The notes beneath the pieces are model-generated. The model searched no databases, had not been told where the DNA came from, and saw only the letters and a list, made by a program, of their open reading frames with translations. The position numbers and the translations under genes are program-made. From assembly GCF_000308295.2 (NCBI RefSeq), contig NZ_HG326654.1, positions 139,529-203,528 of the forward strand: a stretch of 64,000 bases of DNA, in the 5' to 3' direction. Source of the DNA: Afipia birgiae 34632. Its GTDB lineage: Bacteria; Pseudomonadota; Alphaproteobacteria; Rhizobiales; Xanthobacteraceae. Numbering within the stretch: the stretch's first letter is position 1; each line of letters starts with the position of its first letter. This document shows positions 1 through 8,088 of this stretch, in pieces.

Positions 1-21
1 AGCATTGCGTTGAGAAAGATC
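1..21. repeat. Displaced copy of bases 2693-2713 at the contig edge
   Basis: These 21 bases are identical to 2693-2713, inside the GT39 glycosyltransferase gene, and sit directly against the synthetic linker at 22-64. The arrangement is what a circularised mate-pair read gives: far end of a fragment, linker, near end of the same fragment. The implied fragment, 65 to 2713, is about 2.65 kb, typical of a 3-kb library. I read this as assembly residue, not a genomic duplication. Confidence 0.85.
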
Positions 22-64
22 CGTAATAACTTCGTATAGTCATACATTATACGAAGTTATACGA
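22..64. other. 454 mate-pair (loxP-type) linker left in the assembly
   Basis: Two perfect 13-bp loxP arms, ataacttcgtata at 26-38 and tatacgaagttat at 48-60, flank a spacer gtcatacat of 9 bp, one T longer than the 8-bp wild-type loxP spacer. The flanks CGTA (22-25) and ACGA (61-64) match my recollection of the 454 Titanium paired-end linker, which is built on loxP. A one-base insertion is a common 454 error. Together with the displaced 21 bases before it, this makes a sequencing artefact far more likely than a natural recombination site. Confidence 0.9.
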
Positions 65-80
65 GAGCACAGCGAAGTTT

Positions 81-172
81 TCGGGTGAGGGGCTGGCACG
101 CGAGAGACTGGATGCCCCTCACCCGCTCGCTCCGCTCGCGACCTCTCCCCGTAAGAACGGGGCGAGGTGAAC
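81..172. repeat. Extragenic palindromic repeat element
   Basis: The stretch downstream of the DUF2778 gene holds two stems: gggtgaggggc (83-93) with gcccctcaccc (114-124), and acctctcccc (141-150) with ggggcgaggt (159-168, one mismatch). The wording ctcacccgctcgctccgctc followed by cctctccccg resembles a dispersed extragenic repeat seen in many alphaproteobacterial genomes. It could also help terminate transcription of the gene ending at 193. Copy number cannot be judged from this window. Confidence 0.55.
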
Positions 173-192
173 TGCTCGAGTGAATCGATAAC

Positions 193-1305
193 TTACATGC
201 TGGCGACGACGACCAGGCGCTTCACTTCGCCGTTATGATACGCCTTCAGGAATGCGTTGTAGTCCTTGAACGACACGCAGCCGTTGGAATCGCCGTTCGG
301 TCCCAGCATATAAGTATGAGCAAGCAGTCCGGTGCGGCCGTGGATTGCGCCCTCGCCGCCCACCGGCGTCAGCCGCAGCGCCGCCACGCCGTGAAACAGC
401 GCCTCGCGCGGCTTGATCGTGTAGATGTGCGGCGGTGTCGCGCCGTGCATGCGGACATGGACGTAACGCGGATCGTCCATCTTGGCGCCGAGACCGGAAT
501 GCGCTTCCAGCTTGGTGCCGTTCGGCATGTAGACCGTGCGCGCGGTGATATCGTAGATCGCGGTCAGCTTGTCGTCCTCGCTCGATCCGCCGGGCGTGAC
601 CGAGGTGCCGTCGTTCATCACGCCGCCGTCGGAGCCGGCATAGGCGAGAACGGGACCGGGCGTCGTGCGGCCGAACAGCTTGTCGAACAGGCTCGGTGTC
701 TTGCTGGCCATCGCCGCGAGCGCGGCGTTCTTGGCCCGCTCCACCATTTCGGAGTGGCCGGGCTTGACGCGGCTTTGCGCGAACTTGAAATCGGCCGGAC
801 GCGATGCGGGAAGCGGCACGCTGGCGACGCGCGGAGGCGGCGTCGGCGGAAGCGCAACATCGGGCGCGCTGGCGATTTCGGCCCGCGACGGCGCGGGCTT
901 CGGAGTATCAGGGGCAGCGACAACCGTCGGCTTGAACATCACCGGCGGGGCGCCGAGCGAATGGGTCACGTCCATCAGCGCGGCGTAGTTCTTCTGCTCA
1001 ACAGTGAGCGCCGGCGGTTCATCGGCGGCAGCAGTCACTGTCAGCGCGGTGAAGCGATCGGCGAACGCCTGCTGGTCGAGACCGGGACGCGCGGCAACGA
1101 AGACCACACGCCGCTCGGTGACCGGCGCATCGATACCCGTTCCGAACGGATTGCTGCCGAACACGTTGCTGTAGAGCGTCCAGCCGCATGCCAGGGTCAC
1201 GAACGCAATCGCTGCGCCGCCGGCGATATTCAGAGGGCTGGAAGTCCGCGAGGAACGTCCGTGGTGGGCCGTGTAGCCGGTACGCGCAACAGAACTGGTA
1301 CTCAT
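193..1305 (-). CDS. DUF2778 (Tlde1-like) domain protein, membrane anchored
   Basis: A 370-residue protein with one N-terminal membrane segment (about residues 25-45), a long Pro/Ala-rich linker and a C-terminal DUF2778 domain (about 245-370). The domain carries HGR and the SNGCVS motif with a Cys in the position used by L,D-transpeptidase-like enzymes. DUF2778 includes the Tlde1 family of peptidoglycan-acting proteins; in this bacterial group most copies are single-pass periplasmic proteins without known T6SS linkage, and no T6SS gene is nearby. I chose ATG 1305 because AAGG lies about 5 nt upstream. A longer reading from 1440 adds an Arg-rich stretch that looks spurious. The substrate is unknown; a role in cell-wall remodelling is inference. 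Confidence 0.75.
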   Translation of the reverse strand: MSTSSVARTGYTAHHGRSSRTSSPLNIAGGAAIAFVTLACGWTLYSNVFGSNPFGTGIDAPVTERRVVFVAARPGLDQQAFADRFTALTVTAAADEPPALTVEQKNYAALMDVTHSLGAPPVMFKPTVVAAPDTPKPAPSRAEIASAPDVALPPTPPPRVASVPLPASRPADFKFAQSRVKPGHSEMVERAKNAALAAMASKTPSLFDKLFGRTTPGPVLAYAGSDGGVMNDGTSVTPGGSSEDDKLTAIYDITARTVYMPNGTKLEAHSGLGAKMDDPRYVHVRMHGATPPHIYTIKPREALFHGVAALRLTPVGGEGAIHGRTGLLAHTYMLGPNGDSNGCVSFKDYNAFLKAYHNGEVKRLVVVASM

Positions 1306-1530
1306 ACGCCTTGCATCCAGAACAATCCCACCTTGTCCTACCGGCTGCATTCGGCGGTTCATGCGCGAACGGCGCATGCGAAAGCGGGCCAGCGTCAGTT
1401 GCCGTGCGGAGCTTGGAGTTCCCCACGCGACATCTCGCAAAGGTGCAGAGCGGCATTAAGGCGGCATTTAGTTAAATGCGGATTAAGTCCCGGCAGATGT
1501 AAGGCAGACCAACGGGTTCCATCCGGCCGG

Positions 1531-3036
1531 TTATCGCGGCTCGCTGAACCCCGGCGGCGGGGAGCGGATGAGGACGTCGCCCTTTGCGCCGTCGAGCAAG
1601 TCCACCGCGTAAGTCTCGATCGCGACACCGCTGCGTTTGCGAGTCAGTACGGCGAGGTTTTCGACGCGCGCATACCCGGCAAGATACGCAGGACTTGCGC
1701 CCGCCGGGCCGATCAGGAGCGCTTTGCCCTTGAGCAGACCCGCGTCCGGTTCATTCATGAAGGTCCAGCGATAACGCTGCTGGAACTGGGCGACGCAAGT
1801 GCCCTTCGGCAGATAGAACATCAGGAACGACGTGGTGCCGTAGTCCGCCGTCAGCACGCAGTTCGCGCCGTGCGCGACACGGATCGCCTCGATCTCCCCG
1901 GCGAGCACCGGCCAGCCGACGCCCACGCTGCGCACCGTTGCGTCGCGGCGAAATCCCGTGAACACGCCCGTGTTGGCCTGGACGATCAGCACAACGAACA
2001 GCGCGACACCGATTGGCAGCGCCAGGCGGCGCGACCAGTTCATCGTGCGCTGCTCACGCGGATTCCATGTCGTGCCCCAAGCGGCATATGCGGCGGCGAT
2101 GGCGAACGCCGGATAGACCGGTCCGAGCCAGTTGGCCTCGACGCGGCTGTGCAGCGAATGCCAGGCGAAATAGAGAAAGATCACCCAGACGCTGACGTTG
2201 ATGAGCGTAGCGCCTGCGGCATGGGCCGCCCTCGCCCGCGCCAGCGCATAAAGGCCAAAGACGCCGAGAATGAAGACCGACGGGGTCGCGAAAGCGAACT
2301 GCGTCGGGATCATCTCGCCGAGATATTTGAGCGTCAGGCCCTCGACGCGCGCACGGCCGAGTTGCTTGATGAACGACACCCATTGGTGATCGGCATTCCA
2401 GAGGATCACCGGCGAGAAGATCGCGAATGCGACGATGCCGCCAAGATAAGGCCATGGCGACGCCAGCCAGCGGCGCTGATCCTTGACCAGTAAAAGCCAG
2501 AGCAATATTTGCGCGCCGAAAAACAGCGCGGTGTACTTCGACAGCAGCGCGGCTCCCACCGCTGTACCAACCGCAAGCCACCACGCGCCGCGCCCGGTCT
2601 GCCAGACCTTGGCGAGAAAATAGAGAACGAAACTTGAGGCCACCATCAGTGGCGCGTCCGGCGTCACAACGGTGGTGCCGACCGAGGCCATCAGCATTGC
2701 GTTGAGAAAGATCGTCGCCGCCGCCGCGATCCGGGCGTCATCAAACACTATCCTGGCGGCACGATAGACCGCCCAGCTCATCGGCAGCCCGAGCAGGATC
2801 GAGACCACCCGCACACCGAACACGGTATCACCCGCAATCATCGTGCCGAGACGGATCACCACGGCGACCATCGGCGGATGATCGTAATATCCGCCCGCCA
2901 GATGCTTGGCCCACGTCCAGTAATAGGCTTCGTCGAACGTCAGCTGCGTAAACGCTGCCGCGATCAGACGAAGCACCACCAGCGCGGCTACGGTGACAAC
3001 GGTCCCGCGTATGAGCCTCGTCTCGGAGGAAATCAT
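1531..3036 (-). CDS. GT39-family membrane glycosyltransferase (ArnT/PMT-like)
   Basis: A 501-residue polytopic membrane protein. Near the N-terminus, after the first membrane helix, is TFDEAYYWTWAKHLAGGYYDHPP, whose acidic DEAYYW motif is the hallmark of the GT39/ArnT superfamily that transfers a sugar from a polyprenyl-phosphate donor in the periplasm. About ten further hydrophobic segments and a C-terminal soluble part follow. Its ATG (3034-3036) overlaps the stop of the upstream GT2-GtrA gene by four bases (ATGA), so the two are probably translationally coupled: the upstream enzyme would make the lipid-linked sugar and this one would transfer it to an envelope acceptor. The acceptor (lipid A, hopanoid or protein) cannot be read from sequence. 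Bases 2693-2713 recur at the window edge because of an assembly artefact. Confidence 0.85.
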   Translation of the reverse strand: MISSETRLIRGTVVTVAALVVLRLIAAAFTQLTFDEAYYWTWAKHLAGGYYDHPPMVAVVIRLGTMIAGDTVFGVRVVSILLGLPMSWAVYRAARIVFDDARIAAAATIFLNAMLMASVGTTVVTPDAPLMVASSFVLYFLAKVWQTGRGAWWLAVGTAVGAALLSKYTALFFGAQILLWLLLVKDQRRWLASPWPYLGGIVAFAIFSPVILWNADHQWVSFIKQLGRARVEGLTLKYLGEMIPTQFAFATPSVFILGVFGLYALARARAAHAAGATLINVSVWVIFLYFAWHSLHSRVEANWLGPVYPAFAIAAAYAAWGTTWNPREQRTMNWSRRLALPIGVALFVVLIVQANTGVFTGFRRDATVRSVGVGWPVLAGEIEAIRVAHGANCVLTADYGTTSFLMFYLPKGTCVAQFQQRYRWTFMNEPDAGLLKGKALLIGPAGASPAYLAGYARVENLAVLTRKRSGVAIETYAVDLLDGAKGDVLIRSPPPGFSEPR

Positions 3037-4145
3037 TTTGCGCGCCAAACGAAGAGACTGGAGACGCCGTAATTCCAGACCACGCCCATCAGCGCGCCAG
3101 CTGCGCCCGCGAGCCACCAGATCGGCTTCTGATCGAAGACGGTCGCGGCGACGCCGACATTGGCGAGCAGACCGACGCTGCAGACCAGATAGAACAGCAT
3201 CAGGCCGCGAATGAGAGCGAAGCCCTTCAAACGCTGATCCCGGTAGGTCAGCCGGTTATTCAGAAGAAAGTTTCCGGTCATCGCGACGAAAGCAGCGAGG
3301 CCCTGCGCCTCGGCGAAGGGAACACTGAGTCCGATCGCGGTATAAAGCGTGACAAGATGCACGCCGAGGCCGATCCCACCGACCAGCGCGAACAGCAGGA
3401 ACCGAAGCGACACCAGATCGCCGGTCAGCTTGGCAAGGACAAGGCCAAGGAAATCCAGCACGACCATCGAATCCAGTTTGCTCTCGCCGTGGAGCCGCGC
3501 CCCGAAGGAATACGGCACCTCGACGGCACGGAGTTTTCCGCCCGCAGTCGCCACGATGTCCAGCAGGATCTTGAAGCCCTGCACCGACAGAGCTGGTGCG
3601 AGTTGCTCGAAGCGATCGCGGCGAAGCATGAAAAAGCCGCTCATCGGATCGGCGATCTCGATATGCAGCAGCTTCTTCGCAATATTGGTCGCAAACACGC
3701 TGCCGCCGAGGCGCGTGCTGCCGAAGCTTCCGGTGTCGCCGCCGCTGACGTAGCGGCTGCCGACAGCGAGTTCAGCCTCGCCCGATTGCAGCAGCGCGAG
3801 CATTTTCGGCAACTGGGTTTCGTCGTGCTGAAGGTCGGCGTCCATGACGGCGACATACGGCGCGCTGGAAGCCAGAATTCCCTCGATGCAGGCGCCGGAC
3901 AGCCCGCGCCGGCCGATGCGGCGAATGCACCGAACCCGCGGATCGGTCTGGGCCAGTTGTCGCGCGACCTCCCACGTCCCGTCCGGCGAATTGTCATCAA
4001 CGAAGATGACTTCCCATGAAATGCCGGACAGCGCGGCGTCCAGCTTTGAGAAAAGCTTGGGAACGTTATCGCGCTCTTTGAAAGTTGGCACCACGACGCA
4101 TAGTTGACGCGCAGGTGCCGCCCCGGGTGAGATGGCCTCAGTCAT
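3033..4145 (-). CDS. GT2 polyprenyl-phosphate sugar synthase fused to GtrA domain
   Basis: A 370-residue two-domain protein. Residues 15-235 form a GT-A glycosyltransferase of the DPM1/GtrB type with VVPTFKERDNVPKLF at the nucleotide site, FVDDNSPDGT and the metal-binding MDADLQHDE. Residues 245-370 form a GtrA-like four-helix membrane domain. Enzymes of this build load mannose or glucose onto a polyprenyl phosphate at the inner face of the membrane. ATG 4145 begins MTEAISPG; earlier in-frame codons give unconserved sequence. It is first in a two-gene unit with the GT39 gene, overlapping by 4 bp. The sugar identity is not determined. Confidence 0.88.
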   Translation of the reverse strand: MTEAISPGAAPARQLCVVVPTFKERDNVPKLFSKLDAALSGISWEVIFVDDNSPDGTWEVARQLAQTDPRVRCIRRIGRRGLSGACIEGILASSAPYVAVMDADLQHDETQLPKMLALLQSGEAELAVGSRYVSGGDTGSFGSTRLGGSVFATNIAKKLLHIEIADPMSGFFMLRRDRFEQLAPALSVQGFKILLDIVATAGGKLRAVEVPYSFGARLHGESKLDSMVVLDFLGLVLAKLTGDLVSLRFLLFALVGGIGLGVHLVTLYTAIGLSVPFAEAQGLAAFVAMTGNFLLNNRLTYRDQRLKGFALIRGLMLFYLVCSVGLLANVGVAATVFDQKPIWWLAGAAGALMGVVWNYGVSSLFVWRAK

Positions 4146-4441
4146 GGGGCATGCGTATATCCGGGGTGCCGGACGATGCCAAGACGCCTGCCGGGACGCG
4201 ATTTCGATGCGATAATATCGGGAAACCGGGTGGCGGCAGGTGTTGATGGGGCCAGAAATGCCAACGACCACGGAGGGAAACCGGCGAGAGAATCAAGGCC
4301 GCGCGTACATCCGGCGCGCTCAACCTCTCACGGTATCTTCTCGTGGTCGTCCCGGCGACGGAGCGTAGCTGCAACATCGCCGGTAGAAACTAGATAGGTA
4401 CGGGACCAGCGTTCCGCAAGGGGCCTCAAGGGAAGCAAGAA

Positions 4442-5245
4442 ATGGCGAAAAAATCAGGTCAAATCCACATCGGGATCGGCGGCTGGACATTCGCGCCGTG
4501 GCGGGGGGTATTCTATCCCGAAAAGCTGACCCAGGCGAAAGAGCTCCCCTACGCCGCTTCCAAGCTGACCTCGATCGAGATCAACGGCACCTATTACGGG
4601 TCGCAGAAGCCTGAAAGCTTCCGCAAGTGGGCCAGCGAGGTGCCGGACGGTTTCGTGTTTTCCGTCAAGGGACCACGCTTCGCGACCAACCGCCGCATGC
4701 TGGCGGAAGCAGGCGATTCCATCAAACGCTTCTATGATTCCGGCGTCACGGAAATGGGCGACCGGCTCGGGCCGGTGCTGTGGCAGTTCGCGCCGACCAA
4801 GAAATTCGACGAAACCGACTTCGGCGCCTTTCTCGAACTACTGCCACGCAAGTTCGACGGACTCGCCCTGCGCCATGTGGTCGAAGTGCGAAACGACAGT
4901 TTCTGCACGCCATCATTCATCGCGCTGCTGCGCAAGCATAACGTCGCGGTGGTATACGCCGATCATGCGAAATATCCAGCAATCTCCGACATAACCTCCG
5001 ATTTCGTTTATGTCCGGCTTCAAACCGGCAAGGATACGGTCAAGACCGCCTACCCTCCCAAGGAGTTGGATGAATGGGCAAAGCGGCTGACACTGTGGGC
5101 GCAAGGCGGCGAACCCACCGACCTCGCCCGCGCCGACAAGACGCCTGCGAAGAAAGAACCCCGCGATGTGTTCGCCTATGTGATCCACGAAGGAAAGATC
5201 CGGGCACCCGCCGGGGCGATGGAATTGATCGAACGGGTGAAATGA
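4442..5245 (+). CDS. DUF72 domain protein
   Basis: A 267-residue soluble protein spanning the whole DUF72 fold (YecE-like TIM barrel). It opens with IGIGGWTFAPWRGVFYP, the family's typical first strand, and continues with SIEINGTYYG, FVFSVKGPRFATN, GPVLWQFAP and VEVRNDSF, all conserved positions. DUF72 proteins have no established enzymatic activity. A purine-rich ggaagcaagaa precedes the ATG. The DUF488 gene follows 38 bp downstream on the same strand, a pairing that is common and suggests co-transcription. Confidence 0.9.
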   Translation: MAKKSGQIHIGIGGWTFAPWRGVFYPEKLTQAKELPYAASKLTSIEINGTYYGSQKPESFRKWASEVPDGFVFSVKGPRFATNRRMLAEAGDSIKRFYDSGVTEMGDRLGPVLWQFAPTKKFDETDFGAFLELLPRKFDGLALRHVVEVRNDSFCTPSFIALLRKHNVAVVYADHAKYPAISDITSDFVYVRLQTGKDTVKTAYPPKELDEWAKRLTLWAQGGEPTDLARADKTPAKKEPRDVFAYVIHEGKIRAPAGAMELIERVK

Positions 5246-5283
5246 ACTCACAGCCGCGTTAGTCAGCAAGCGCCGGAGACAGA

Positions 5284-5745
5284 ATGGCCAGGGCCAAGAA
5301 GCTTTTCACCATCGGCTACGAACAAACGCCAGCGAAGGCCGTGCTCGACGAACTGCAGCGTGCCGGTGTGAAACTGCTGGTCGATGTGCGCGCAATCGCA
5401 TCGTCGCGGCGGCCGGGCTTTTCCAAATCCCAGCTCGCCGCAGGCCTCGACGAACGCGGCATCTCGTACATCCATCTTCGGGGCCTCGGCACGCCGAAGG
5501 ATGGCCGCCTGGCTGCGCGCAGCGGCGACATGAAGGCATTATCGAAGATCTATCATGCTCACCTGAAAACGCCGCAGGCGCGGGGGGAAATGGACGAACT
5601 GGCGGCGCTGGTGATGAAGGCCGGGCCGGTCTGCATCCTGTGCTATGAGCGCGATCACAACGTCTGCCACCGCAAGTTCATCGCCGAGATCATCAAGGAT
5701 CGTGAAGACGTGAAGATCGAAGATCTGGTCGCGCCGCAGGTCTGA
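5284..5745 (+). CDS. DUF488 family protein
   Basis: A 153-residue protein matching the DUF488 family from end to end: FTIGYEQTP near the N-terminus, LLVDVRAIASSRRPGF, then IHLRGLGTPK and the C-terminal CYERDHNVCHR. The Cys/His pattern in the last motif is the most conserved part of the family and could bind a metal or act in redox chemistry, but no function is proven. It lies 38 bp after the DUF72 gene and is probably in the same transcript. Confidence 0.9.
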   Translation: MARAKKLFTIGYEQTPAKAVLDELQRAGVKLLVDVRAIASSRRPGFSKSQLAAGLDERGISYIHLRGLGTPKDGRLAARSGDMKALSKIYHAHLKTPQARGEMDELAALVMKAGPVCILCYERDHNVCHRKFIAEIIKDREDVKIEDLVAPQV

Positions 5746-5879
5746 GTTATCCACAGGGCCCCCAAATCTTCCGCACCTGTTCGCCTCGCGTTCCCGGCTC
5801 GTTCGCTAGACGAACGCCAGGTTCAAGGCTCTAATTCCTGAGTATTTTTACGTAGGAATGTCCGGGGCTCGGGGGCTCC

Positions 5880-6635
5880 ATGCGTTGCGTAGGATGGGTG
5901 TACGCGTTTTGCGTCGCCGCCGCGCTGTTTAGCGGAGGCTCTCCAACTGTTGCCAGTCACCAGACCGATCCCCTGCCTTCCTCGAGCCAACTCAGCGGCG
6001 GCGCATATCCCGAGAAGTTTCTCTATTTCAGCGGCTTCGATCTCTGGCGCAGCGGCGGCTCGTTCTATGGCGGCGTTCAATGGGCGCCGCGGGGCCTGAA
6101 CGAGGACGGTTTCACTCTCAAGCTGTTGCTGGCCGAAGGCAGCTATCGTTATCTTGCAGGCAGCACCAGTATCCGCGGCACCAGCCTCCTCGCATCGGCT
6201 CTCCCCGGCTGGCGGATCAAGCGGAGCGACTTCGAAATCAAGCTTTTCGCCGGTCTCGATCTTCAGAACCACCGCCTGTCGCCGGACGATCCGGGCAACA
6301 GCCTGCGTGGCAATCATGCGGGCGTCCGCGTCGCCGCCGATCTGTGGTGGGAACCGACGACATCGCTCATGCTGGCGTCATCGATCTCGGGTTCAACCAT
6401 CGGCAGCAGCTTCGGCGTCCGTGGAGCCGCTGGCTGGCGTGTCATGGATCGCTTCTGGACCGGTCCGGAGGCGGAAACATCAGGTGACGAAGTCTACCGA
6501 CAATACCGGATCGGCGCTCATCTGACGTCACTGAAGTTTGCAGCGTTTGAGTGGTCGCTCGGCGCGGGCTATGTTGATGACAATAGCCATCGCTCTGGTC
6601 TCTATGGGCGCGTCGGTCTGCTCACGCGCCGATAG
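5880..6635 (+). CDS. bcsS: Cellulose biosynthesis protein BcsS (outer-membrane barrel)
   Basis: A 251-residue exported protein: a signal peptide over about the first 25 residues (VYAFCVAAALFSGG ... VAS), then a beta-barrel-like body starting KFLYFSGFDLWRSGGSFYGG, rich in alternating aromatic and small residues. This matches the BcsS family found with bacterial cellulose synthase operons in alphaproteobacteria. No bcsA, bcsB, bcsC or bcsZ lies in this window, so the gene is isolated here and its link to cellulose export is by family only. The start codon follows a GC-rich leader without a strong Shine-Dalgarno sequence. Confidence 0.75.
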   Translation: MRCVGWVYAFCVAAALFSGGSPTVASHQTDPLPSSSQLSGGAYPEKFLYFSGFDLWRSGGSFYGGVQWAPRGLNEDGFTLKLLLAEGSYRYLAGSTSIRGTSLLASALPGWRIKRSDFEIKLFAGLDLQNHRLSPDDPGNSLRGNHAGVRVAADLWWEPTTSLMLASSISGSTIGSSFGVRGAAGWRVMDRFWTGPEAETSGDEVYRQYRIGAHLTSLKFAAFEWSLGAGYVDDNSHRSGLYGRVGLLTRR

Positions 6636-6682
6636 CAGACCCGTCCCGGGCGATATCGAAAGTATAAAACACGAAATATTGA

Positions 6683-6706
6683 ATAGTATGATTTTCATCA
6701 TACTAT
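6683..6706. promoter_or_regulatory. Perfect 10-bp inverted repeat, likely operator
   Basis: Arms atagtatgat (6683-6692) and atcatactat (6697-6706) are exact reverse complements around a 4-base loop (tttc), in AT-rich sequence 33 bp before the MFS transporter start. There is no T-tract, so it does not look like a terminator. A symmetric AT-rich site of this kind is usual for a dimeric repressor, for example of the GntR or TetR class. No regulator gene is adjacent. Confidence 0.6.
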
Positions 6707-6739
6707 AAAGTCTGTTTCCGATTTTCACCAGGATACGCG

Positions 6740-8017
6740 ATGATTTCCGCATGGGTTTCCGCTCGCCTCGCCGCTCGAGGCATTCACTACGGCTGGGTCA
6801 TGGTCGCAGTGACGTTCTTCACCGCTCTTGTCAGTTCGGCTTCCGTCGGCGCCCCTGGCGTCTTCATCCTGCCGCTGGAGAAAGAATTCGGCTGGAGCAC
6901 CACGCAGATTTCGTCGGCATTGTCGATTCGCTTGCTGCTGTTCGGGCTGATGGCTCCCTTTGCCGCGGCGCTGATGGTGCGCTTTGGACTGCGCAACGTG
7001 GTGATGTCGGCGCTGACGATCATCACGATCGGCCTGCTCGCATCTCTCGCCATGACCCAGGCCTGGCACCTGATCGCGCTGTGGGGCTTCGTCGTCGGAT
7101 TCGGGACCGGCATGACGGCGATGGTTCTCGGCGCAACAGTCGCGACGCGCTGGTTCGTCGCGCACCGGGGGCTGGTCGTCGGAATTCTGGCCGCCAGCGT
7201 CGCCACGGGACAGCTGATCTTCCTTCCCGTCATGGCCTACCTGACCGAAGCATTCGGCTGGCGCATCGCTCTCGGCACGATGTGCGTGATGCTCGCTGTC
7301 GCCGCCGCAATGGTGTTGCTGTTCCTGAGTGACCGGCCATCGGACCTCGGACTGCGGCCTGTTGGCGATGACGGCACCGCGCCCGTTCCCGTAACCCCAC
7401 CCGCGACCTCAATCATCTCGGCGGCTTTCACGGCACTACGCGATGCGTCGAAGACCCGTGTGTTCTGGATTCTGTTCGGGACGTTCTTCGTCTGCGGCGC
7501 GAGCACCAATGGGCTGGTCCAGACCCATCTCATACCGATGTGCGCCGATTTTGGAATCCCCGCGACAACATCCGCAAGCCTGCTCGCCGCCATGGGCATT
7601 TTCGATTTCGTCGGCACCATTGCGTCCGGCTGGCTTTCCGACCGGTACAGCAATCGCTGGCTGCTGTTCTGGTACTATGGTCTGCGCGGCCTTTCGCTGG
7701 TGTTCCTGCCGTTCACGGACTTCTCGTTTTACGGACTGTCGCTGTTCGCGGTGTTTTACGGACTCGACTGGATCGCCACGGTGCCGCCCACCGTCAAGCT
7801 GACCGCCAAGCACTTCGGACCGGAGCGCGCTGCGATGGTGTTCGGCTGGGTTTTCGTCGGCCATCAGCTTGGGTCGGCAACCGCCGCGTTTGGTGCCGGA
7901 CTGACGCGAACCCTGTATGAAAGCTATCTGCCGGCGTTCTTTGCGGCAGGCATCCTCTGCCTGATCGCGGCGGCGGTGATGATGCTTCGGAGCGAGCCGA
8001 AAGCAGCGACCGCATAA
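6740..8017 (+). CDS. MFS transporter (monocarboxylate/OFA-like)
   Basis: A 425-residue protein with about twelve hydrophobic helices and a central cytoplasmic loop near residue 215. It begins ARGIHYGWVMVAVTFFTAL, a start typical of the oxalate/formate- and monocarboxylate-type MFS group, and carries WLSDRYSNRW after helix 7, corresponding to the MFS DRxxRR loop motif. Substrate is probably a small organic acid, but this is inference from subfamily resemblance. It stands alone between BcsS and the convergent ABC operon; the palindrome at 6683-6706 is its likely control site. Confidence 0.85.
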   Translation: MISAWVSARLAARGIHYGWVMVAVTFFTALVSSASVGAPGVFILPLEKEFGWSTTQISSALSIRLLLFGLMAPFAAALMVRFGLRNVVMSALTIITIGLLASLAMTQAWHLIALWGFVVGFGTGMTAMVLGATVATRWFVAHRGLVVGILAASVATGQLIFLPVMAYLTEAFGWRIALGTMCVMLAVAAAMVLLFLSDRPSDLGLRPVGDDGTAPVPVTPPATSIISAAFTALRDASKTRVFWILFGTFFVCGASTNGLVQTHLIPMCADFGIPATTSASLLAAMGIFDFVGTIASGWLSDRYSNRWLLFWYYGLRGLSLVFLPFTDFSFYGLSLFAVFYGLDWIATVPPTVKLTAKHFGPERAAMVFGWVFVGHQLGSATAAFGAGLTRTLYESYLPAFFAAGILCLIAAAVMMLRSEPKAATA

Positions 8018-8088
8018 GACGATCAGCCTATAACCCGTCCCGCAGCATCTGCATTCCATGATCCGGGATACGGGACAGCGGGTCACGC

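Noticed and set aside
26-60. Natural loxP site from phage P1 or a Cre-marked strain
   Set aside because: It is flanked by the outer bases of a sequencing linker and by a displaced copy of sequence from 2693, and no phage or cassette gene is near.
235-2493. Very long plus-strand open frame opposite the DUF2778 and GT39 genes
   Set aside because: It is a shadow of GC-rich coding sequence on the minus strand, rich in Arg/His/Gln with no recognisable domain.
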